From Haemonchus contortus (Eukaryota > Nematoda > Chromadorea > Rhabditida > Trichostrongylidae), in contig LS997563.1 of assembly GCA_000469685.2 (NCBI GenBank), positions 12,533,940-12,597,939 on the forward strand: a stretch of DNA of 64,000 nt. The letters are read 5' to 3'. This document shows positions 55,769 through 64,000 of the stretch, one piece after another (position 1 is the stretch's first letter; every line of letters begins with the position of its first letter). A program made the translations under genes and the position numbers. The notes below the pieces were generated by a model that did no database searches, was not told the DNA's origin, and saw only the letters and a list, made by a program, of their open reading frames with translations.

Positions 55769-56139
55769 AGTTGGGCTACGCACGCTAATGCGTGCAACAT
55801 ATGCCCACGCTAACGCCCACGATTAAAAGTGTCAATCGATTGCTCTTCATTTTGAAAATACTCCTTCCTGTTAGAAGTTTGCTATGCATAAATAACTCTT
55901 CGGATTCTCATTTTCCTTGAAAGCTCTACGCACTCAGCATCAGCTCCGAATTGGGAGCGATTTTTTCTGTAAGCCATCTTCGCTGTGTCCGGTAAGAACA
56001 TCGCATAATACCACAAAGCCGATTATTCAATCGGCGTATAATATCACGAAGGAGAAAAAAAGGGGACAGCTCGGCTGAGGAAACGTACCTCCGTGGAATT
56101 TTCGTGCAATTGGAATACTTTGAACGCTCTAGGGCCAAA

Positions 56140-56660
56140 TTGACAATTTTATCGGGTATTGCGCCCATTGTGAGCGGAGTCTGGTCCTGCCATCCACTAT
56201 TAGTGTTCCTATCCTGCCGCCCGTACTCCTACCAAATTTGAACGTTCTAGGATCACAGGGACAGGAGTTGTGAATTTTTGCACAAACCCCGCCTATTGTG
56301 GGAGGAGTCCGTTCTTGCATTAATAGTGAGTGTTCTTATCCTGTTCCCACAACTCCTACCAAATTTGAACGCTCTAGGATCACGGGGACAGAAGTTGTGA
56401 ATTTTTGTACAAACTCCGCCCATTGTGGGCGGAATCTGGTCCTGCCATCCACCATTAGTGTTCCTATTCTGTCGCCCGTATTCCTACCGAGTTTGAGTGC
56501 TCTAGGATCACGGGGACATGAGTTATGAATATTTGCTCGAACATTTATTTCTCACAAACCCCGCCCCCTTTGGGCGGAGTCCGGTCCTGCCACCCACTTA
56601 AAGTGTTCCAATCCTGCCGGCTGTACTCCTACCAAGTTCGAACGCTTTCGGTCCATGGGG
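56140..56660. repeat. Minisatellite, period 127-128 bp, about 4 units
   Basis: TTTGAACG(T/C)TCTAGGATCAC-like phrases start at 56237, 56364 and 56492 (spacing 127 and 128). A fourth, TTCGAACGCTTTCGG, is at 56637 after an 18-bp insertion. Units also share CCGCCCATTGTGGGCGGA, itself a palindrome-like CCGCCCA...TGGGCGG. Confidence 0.88.
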
Positions 56661-56681
56661 ACAGGAGTTATGAATTTCCGG

Positions 56682-57876
<1,195 letters not shown>

Positions 57877-57897
57877 AGCCGATTATATAAGTAGGAT

Positions 57898-58010
57898 ATA
57901 AACATAAGCGAAGGTGCAAATTCAAAACCCCTCCAAACAAGGAGGTTGCGAACTTCCGTGAAGTTGCTACCGTATTTATGGCTATAGTAGCGGCCATCGC
58001 AACTCACAAA
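57898..58010 (+). repeat. Right flank of the minisatellite element
   Basis: TATAAACATAAGCGAAGGTGC and CCCCTCCAAACAAGGAGGTTGCG parallel CATAATCATAAGGGAAAGTGC and CCCTCTAAACAAGGAAATTACG at 43292-43350. Confidence 0.65.
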
Positions 58011-58364
58011 AAGAGGGATCTTCCGTTAGAAAGCTAGATTTCCTTCTCAACCCAAGGGACGGATTCTGAAACCCTTTGAGGAAAAGAGGAGTGCTAGAGA
58101 CTTGGCCCTTACAATGAAAGAGGACTTTTAATTCCACGTCATTTCGAGGCTCTGCACAAATGAAAATGCTAATTGCGATCACATTCAGAATGGAGTGATT
58201 CAAGCAGCCATAAAATTCGATATGATATCATTTGGCATGGTATAAAATTTTTTTGGCAGGATTGAAAAATGTCTGTTTATCAAGGCTGCACAACTGGATA
58301 GTACAGACGAATCAACTTTGACTCCATAAACACAATAAAAATTATTACACCTAGAAATAACAGC

Positions 58365-58371
58365 TATAAAA
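58365..58371 (+). promoter_or_regulatory. TATA box, conserved with the 34.9 kb copy
   Basis: TATAAAA in CAGCTATAAAAGCATGCC, the same context as at 34942-34948, about 375 bp before the ATG at 58745. Confidence 0.55.
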
Positions 58372-58744
58372 GCATGCCTCGGTCGTCAGCCTGCAAAACA
58401 AAACTAGTTGCAAACTTTGTCATTACTACTGTTCAACTAAATCAGTCTTCACAAACTTCACTCTCCGACTCGCGAAAAAATGCTAGAAATTTCCAATTAT
58501 CCTGTAATCATGCCAATCTACATCATGATGCTAGATATATATTTGTATATAGATACATGTATATATATATATATGCTTTCCTAAAAATAGCTGATCAGGC
58601 CCGACTTTTGCCAGCGATCGTTGCAAAAAAAACTCATCACGTAGAAAAATAAACAGCTTCGGATGTTTGAACATATCGATGCCTTCCAAGCCCTCTTATT
58701 AGCCGATTTCAATTGATTGTATGAATGTTGTCATTTCAGCGCCG

Positions 58745-59009
58745 ATGCAGGTCCTATATGTATTCTTCGTCTTACTATGTGTGACCAGTGTGATCTTCGC
58801 GTCCAATTCGCTCCCCATGTAAGTGATTCATATAAGAAGTATTTGTCGTAAAATATTAATTTGACATGATGTAGTACTTTTATTTCAGGTCTCCAAGGTT
58901 TAAACGTCAGTTCGGCGGCATGGGTGGAGGTAGCCAAATGGGAATGGGAGGTTCTCAAATGGGAGGATCTCAAATGGGAGGATCTCAGATGGGAGGATGG
59001 GGTCGTTGA
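58745..59009 (+). CDS. Secreted Gly/Gln/Met-rich peptide, KRQF family member 5
   Basis: Exons 58745-58818 and 58889-59009 with a 70-nt phase-2 intron (GTAAGTG...TTTCAG). The 64-residue product has a signal peptide (MQVLYVFFVLLCVTSVIFA), then MSPRFKRQF (25-33), with Met25 split by the intron. The mature peptide consists of SQMGG repeats (four SQMG units) and ends GGWGR. Exon 1 is 74 nt, as in the 35.3 kb gene, and the leader differs at few positions. ATTTCAG ends 5 nt before the ATG. Differences from its paralogue are mainly in the number and spacing of SQMG units, suggesting change by repeat slippage. Likely secreted; role unknown. Confidence 0.83.
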
Positions 59010-60462
59010 TCGTACCAGTGGAGGACAAAAGACTGTCGTAGCTAGCTTGACAAAATTGCGATTTCATTTCCTGTACTCAATTTGCATTGCCAGTACAGAT
59101 TTTGATCCTGCATCATAATAAATATAGTCAATACATCATAATATACTTAACAACGACAGTACATCATAATCAATACAGTACAGTAAATTCACTGACGAAA
59201 AATTTTTGGAAAAAAGAGGCTGTCAAATCTTCCAAAAACTTACCACTCGAAAAAACCATGCCACGTGAGGAAAGGAGGTAACTCGCAATATAAGTTTGAC
59301 AAAGACCCAATGTTTATTTCTATGTGGAAATATTTCGCGCTTGGAAAAATGCTCCTCCCTTCCTTACTCTCCTTTATGGATCTAGAAAAATGATCACCAA
59401 ATGGAAAAGGATGAGGTAGTCAGAACACCGATGATTTGAAATTGTAAAGTAGTTAAATAACCAGTCAACGGACGCTGCAGAAAAGTGATTAGATTTCCTC
59501 CAGCAATGTTGATAAACTTTCAGAATTGAAATTCAGCGAAAATAGTTTCATTTTATTGGGTGTATCACTCATTAGGGCTGTAGTCGTACAAAGAATCCAG
59601 CCACCGTGTCTTATGGAGTGCTATTGCAGTACCGCTTGCTTCTTGGCGTGACCATCTAAGCCTCTCGTTGAAGATGAAGATAAATCGAAGCTCCTCCATT
59701 GCTAGGTGAATCGAAGCTCCTTCACTGCACGATAGAGCATGGTCGGATTGTTTGTAAAAAAACAGAGGTTTTTAGATGATCAAACATGGAAGTTATTATG
59801 GGATGTATTTACTATGTATAGAACTCGTTTTGCTATTTTGTAATATGCATTAACTGCTATAGATATGCATAACATCGACGCGCAACCCCTGCCGTCAGAG
59901 TTATTTATATAAAGGTTGCATTACTCCATAATTGATAGTTTATTGCAGCACGCACATATAATACACTCACAGGCACCTTGCAGGAACACCATGCGTTGGA
60001 TTGTCCAACAAGTCTTCCCAGAAATGATATCACATCAAGGAAGAGAGAACAAAAGGAAAAGTAAGGTCAAGGAGAAAGAGCACGCCGCCTGGCCAGAACC
60101 AACTACGAGCTTGAACGATGTTCTCTTTCTATAGGAATGGTTATAGGCTTTTCGCCCACAACTCGCCGCAGATGCAAGACGATGAGACGATATCCCCAAA
60201 CGAAAGGGTTGACCAAAAGTTTATGGCGAATTCTCTATGCGCATGTTCGTCGAAGAACATTACCCGTCCACAGAGTCGCACGTTACGGAATGGGTGGAGA
60301 TTTTTAAGAGGAGCACTATTTATATCCTCTTCACCGTGGATTTGATGTTACGCGTTGCATAAACAAGCAACAATGGCCAGCCTTCAATCAAATAGGTGGA
60401 AGTAGCCACACACCGTAAAGTGGTATTTATGCGGCGATGATAATTCCTTAAGTTTTACAAGC

Positions 60463-60661
60463 TTGAGCTTCAAGTTCGACGCGGTCCTACCCCATTCAGT
60501 ACACGCGATCCTAATAAAACTGCTTCACGACAACTTCTCTAGAGAACTCCTTCCCTGGCATCGGTCGAATCAAAACATTCCGGAAGAGCTTGCTAGCTGC
60601 AACCTATTCGAGTTGCCAGATCCCCGAGTGGTAAAAGATCATTTCTCCTCGAATTTGTTGA
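60463..60661 (+). other. Possible exon of an unrecognised gene
   Basis: An open frame of about 66 codons ends with FSSNLLT at a GAC|GTAAGTCC donor. Upstream, CCTTAAG is a weak acceptor. The peptide (LPHSVHAILIKLLHDNF, LFELPDPRVVKDHF) looks protein-like but matches nothing I know. In the sister duplication the equivalent region near 36930 is not open. Confidence 0.25.
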
Positions 60662-61249
60662 CGTAAGTCCAAAAATTATTCTCCCATTATATCTCGCATA
60701 ACTAGGGAGCCTTTGTCAAACAGTTAGCTTTCCTACTCAGTCTTCACGCACAGGGGAGATTTCAAAAACCTTTCAAGGAAAAGGCAAATATGAAGAGACG
60801 CAACCATCACAGGTCACTAGAAAAAAAACTTTCTTTCCCACTGTGCCTTTCGCGCAGTGATTTAATCATGCAATCAGGAAGATGGATCGTTTGATGTTGA
60901 TTAGTTTTTTGTGGGAATTAGCATGCAACCTACTCCAGTGTAGCCACGCCATTTCAAGAAGTGTGTAGCCAAACCGCGACTGGCACAGTCATAGACAAAA
61001 CCTTAACCTCCAGATACAGCGAACTAGATAATTGATCTAATCTCATAAGTGCAGAAGAACTATGTACCCCTGTGAATCGTTGCTCCTAAGTGTGATGCAG
61101 AATCTAAAGATACTACAATACTTTTGAGTATTCACATTGTATATGTATGCTCCCCAAATGGGAGTCCCTGCCACGCGGTACGCTGTAATGAGAGGGTGAG
61201 GAAACCACTGCACTTGGAGCTTTAATTCAAACTTTGCTAACTCCTACTC

Positions 61250-61390
61250 ACAGTATTCTTCCAAATTTGGAAAAGGTAGCAAGAAGTATGAAACTGCCGT
61301 CCCCTACGAACAACAAACAACAAACAAACAAACAACAAACGCGCAAACACTCCCACAAAGAAACAGATACATTCAGCGAATTATATTAAA
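61250..61390 (+). repeat. CAAA-rich tail of a minisatellite-type element
   Basis: CCAAATTTGGAAAAGGTAGC, then ACAACAAACAAACAAACAAC, resembles the 3' tails at 40990 and 54650. It may be a third or fourth truncated member of the family. Confidence 0.4.
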
Positions 61391-61399
61391 TAGAATAAT

Positions 61400-62410
61400 G
61401 AACAATAAAAAAGTGCGGGAAGTTTTTAAACAAAGCAAGAAAGCCAGTACCCTGTGCTTTTCCATTCTTTCCTCTTGAGCGGGTAGCATTTCGAGGTGTT
61501 TGTTTTAGCCAGGTGAATGATCAGAAAAAGAATAGATTCATTCCAGTTGACGCCTGTTTTCTGCACTACCCTTCACATTTTGGTATCCCTAAACACTGTT
61601 TGCTACCATTTGACCTTTGGGGACCCCATACATTGTTCTCCATCCCTTGACTTTTGATAAACCCAAACACTGTTTGACGCTCCATTCTAGCTGGATATCA
61701 CAGCTGGGTACCCGTCAACGCTGATACGAGGCTTTTTATGCTTAACAAAAAAAAATTGCACTATTAAGAAATACGTCACATTCGTCGTGACGTTTGCCAG
61801 GGAGGGTAACCCGCTTTTTGGATATTAGGAAAATCATCTCTACTTGCATTCGGGCCTCTGAAAAGAACGACTGCGTTGAAAGGTTAGGTAGTTGATTGAA
61901 TGGATTGTTCCACTAACAACTTTTTACGGTGCAAAAATATTTCAATATGAATGGCTATGATGAGGTTAAAGCAAGGGGGGAGTTGGAAAGTATGTATTCC
62001 ACACAGCCATCATTTACCCGAACATATTCACACCCAAAATGTGAAGTGTACTGAGCAATCAAGCAAAGAATTTCTTGTCCCAAACAGGGGCATATGAAAT
62101 GTCATAAGGTTCAATTCGGCTATTAACTTCACGCCATTGATTGGAGTTTGTCAGATTCTGGAATCGAAATCAATCTTCTATTGGGGAATTCATAGTTGCA
62201 GAATTGTCAAAATGTTTTATTTTGAACTTTGCACCAAACACAAAGCAAACAGGCAGGCAACAGAAGGCATAAGGCAGGTTTTCACAATTGCATTACATTA
62301 CATAATTTTTCATGTCGAAAATAAATGTTAAAAGACCAATCAAAAATCATGAAATGTCTGCAATCAAAGTTCACGTTACGTATTTCGTCACGTTCACATT
62401 CAGGGGAGCT
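61400..62410. other. No gene recognised
   Basis: AT-rich DNA; includes the 3' flank of the minus-strand gene at 62.4 kb. Confidence 0.4.
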
Positions 62411-62414
62411 CCTC

Positions 62415-62853
62415 TTAGCCCCAACCGAAACCTCCTCCGCAGCAGCAGCAACAGCAACAACAACATCCTCCACCTCCACCGAAAAATGGCAATCCGAAGA
62501 AGGGGAATCCAAACCTTTTAACTCTGACGGATCTGCCGCATCGTCGGTATGACCCGAGCTGATATCCTTGATAACGTTTCACGCGAAGTGGCCTGTAACA
62601 GTTCATACAAACAGAATTTAACAAACAGTTCTTTCGAATGCTCTCTAATGTAACGAAGCAACCTCGCCGCCATGTCTAAATTTGTTGAATCCTTGAATGG
62701 AATGTTGTTTGCCGACTCCCTCTTTGTTTTCGTAATAGGAGAACCGTGGTCAACAAAGAGTTTTGAGTTCTCGAGAGTCAAGGAAGAGTTGTGAGCACTT
62801 GTAATGCATATGTAAATCAAAAGTGCCACACTGCACAACAGAAAATTGTTCAT
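62415..62853 (-). CDS. Secreted peptide precursor with poly-Cys run, family member 6
   Basis: Minus-strand exons 62853-62663 and 62592-62415 with a 70-nt phase-2 intron (GTTGCT...GTTACAG). The donor is weak but the phase and the junction R-P-L-R-V-K-R (64-70) match the family. The 122-residue precursor has a signal peptide (to about 20), a longer propeptide with TKTKR (41-45), then two peptides after RVKR (67-70) and RVKR (87-90). The last, after residue 90, is FGFPFFGLPFFG, five Gly, nine consecutive Cys (107-115), and GGGFGWG. The C-terminal Gly could give a Trp-amide. TTTCAG lies 4 nt before the ATG and TATAAA at 62955-62960 (minus). Unspliced reading would give a different 111-residue protein without the Gly/Cys part. 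Confidence 0.68.
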
Positions 62854-62954
62854 TTTCTGAAAGAGGACATATTTGAAACGAAAATCAGCAGTGAGACAGC
62901 ATAATCACCTTCACAGTAATTCTCGGTCTTGACAGACACAGACACTGAGGAAGA

Positions 62955-62960
62955 TTTATA
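62955..62960 (-). promoter_or_regulatory. TATA-like box of the 62.4 kb gene
   Basis: TATAAA on the minus strand about 100 bp before the ATG at 62853. Confidence 0.4.
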
Positions 62961-62989
62961 GAAAATGAGGACCAGTTCTCATTGGGGTC

Positions 62990-63700
62990 GAACACCAAGC
63001 GTATGGTGCAGTTTGATTCTTGGTTCGTACCACTAAGAAAAAAGCACATGAAATGGTGGGTCAGACATTATGAGCTATTGTACTTGAAACTGGACTGAAT
63101 GAAGCAAGAAGTGGCTCGTCTCTTCCTTTACGACATGAGTTAGTACCTATTTTTAGTGGATAGAATACGTATTCTATGGGAATAGTCCTTCTCTTAGGTT
63201 TGCATCAGGCTTGCTCATGAGAAAGGGCACGCTGTTTCATCCTTCGAAGCCGAAACATTTTACATTTTTTGGAAAGCATTCATGGTGTACAGAAAAATTA
63301 CGTCCCCCCCCCCCCCGGCACCCCTTTTTTTTGAAAGATTCATTCAGGATTCTTTACGTACATTTATGATTCCTGGAATGGGTTTTGATCTCATACGAGC
63401 TCCTAAAAAGCGCTTCAAAAAGGATCTTATTCTCTCATTTGAGAAAAAACTCGAAACTCACACTGCTGAACTCAGTTCTGAAAGGCTATTCAATCCTATG
63501 CTATTCGTTACTCGGCCCCTAACTAGCCATTTGCCTCAGGTGGCTGAGGCAGGGTGTTCCCTAAACATGCACAGATATGCGCCATGACTTCAGATTTGTA
63601 CGAGATTTGTAATCCTAATTGAACGTGTAAAACTCCTATACTGGCACCTCCCAACAGGAAGCGCCACACATTTGAATTTCATCCTCTAATGAGATGCTAA
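62990..63700. other. No gene recognised
   Basis: A C-run (63304-63317) and a 101-codon frame (63282-63587) without signals. Confidence 0.4.
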
Positions 63701-63704
63701 AGGC

Positions 63705-63990
63705 AGTGTGGTGTCACGGCAGTTGGTCGTATGGTTAGCCATAACTGATGTCGGTGAAAGTAGTGTGTGGAAGTGATGTAGTCGCGAGTTCGGCTTCACC
63801 ACACACACATGGACCGGAGGTCAGTCATTTGATGCCACACCCCGATTTTTCCTGATGTTTTTGTAAACGATTGGTAAACCTTACCTACAGAGGCTAGCTT
63901 CGGAGTCGCCTCTACCTAATCGAAAGTGTTGCCCCTCGGCTACCTACAGTAAGGGAGTTCCTCTGCACTACGACATAGTGCATCCGACAC
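63705..63990 (+). repeat. tRNA-derived SINE-like sequence
   Basis: GTTGGTCGTATGGTTAGCCA (A-box-like) and GTCGCGAGTTCGGCTTCACC (B-box-like) are spaced about 60 bp apart, followed by a non-tRNA body to near the window end. The body differs from the 48 and 52 kb copies, so this is another family or subfamily. It is not foldable into an intact tRNA by eye. Confidence 0.45.
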
Positions 63991-64000
63991 TAAGGTGACG

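Larger units (their letters stand above)
58215..60540 (+). repeat. Segmental duplication, copy 2 (around the 58.7 kb gene)
   Basis: Partner of 34790-36980; shared landmarks are given there. It includes the promoter, the two-exon gene and about 1.4 kb of downstream non-coding DNA. Confidence 0.75.

Noticed and set aside
55570..55800. Frames with Tyr-Ile repeats
   Set aside because: Product of the (TA)45 microsatellite.

Overview
The window looks like accessory, transposon-rich chromosomal DNA from a parasitic nematode, most likely a strongylid or hookworm such as Ancylostoma or Necator. The reasons are short two-exon genes with 56-80 nt introns, TTTCAG acceptors lying just upstream of start codons (as expected of spliced-leader trans-splicing), a nematode serpentine-receptor gene, an RTE retrotransposon, and a mariner of the Hsmar1/bandit type. 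The species call is inference from family resemblance. I saw no rRNA, no convincing intact tRNA and no bacterial-type operon.

The most coherent content is a dispersed family of six small secreted-peptide genes: 17901-18193 (+), 23027-23325 (-), 32275-32810 (-), 35317-35585 (+), 58745-59009 (+) and 62415-62853 (-). Each has a signal-peptide exon, a short phase-2 intron that splits the first codon of an [R/M]-x-x-R-x-K-R processing site, and a second exon coding a Gly-rich peptide. In five of the six the mature peptide should begin Gln-Phe. Four end in W-G-R or Y-G-R and one in W-G, which suggests C-terminal amidation. The 35.3 kb and 58.7 kb genes lie in a segmental duplication of about 2 kb. 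Two further possible small secreted peptides are at 13081-13245 (-) and 16532-16675 (+).

Layout: 1-7.2 kb is a decayed CR1/Jockey-like non-LTR retrotransposon whose ORF1 is interrupted by a 1263-bp mariner with intact 28-bp inverted repeats; a repeated promoter-like segment brackets it. 7.97-11.1 kb is a nearly complete RTE element on the minus strand with one in-frame stop between endonuclease and reverse transcriptase. 11-32 kb is gene-poor and holds three of the peptide genes (to 23.3 kb), a MITE-like inverted repeat, a Merlin transposase relict and a 507-bp TTAA-bounded element. 32-36.5 kb holds two more peptide genes. 37-42 kb has a receptor-like remnant, a second mariner (38.1-39.4 kb) and an element carrying a 127-bp minisatellite. 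45.1-49.0 kb is a multi-exon 7TM receptor gene on the minus strand with a mariner relict and a SINE in its introns and no recognisable TM7. 52-58 kb contains tRNA-derived SINEs, Tc1/mariner debris and a second minisatellite element bounded by a 90-bp (TA)n and a 1.19-kb (CA)n. 58.2-62.9 kb holds the last two peptide genes.

Most of the DNA between these features is non-coding. Many long frames there are unsupported by splice signals or domain matches and I have not called them genes.
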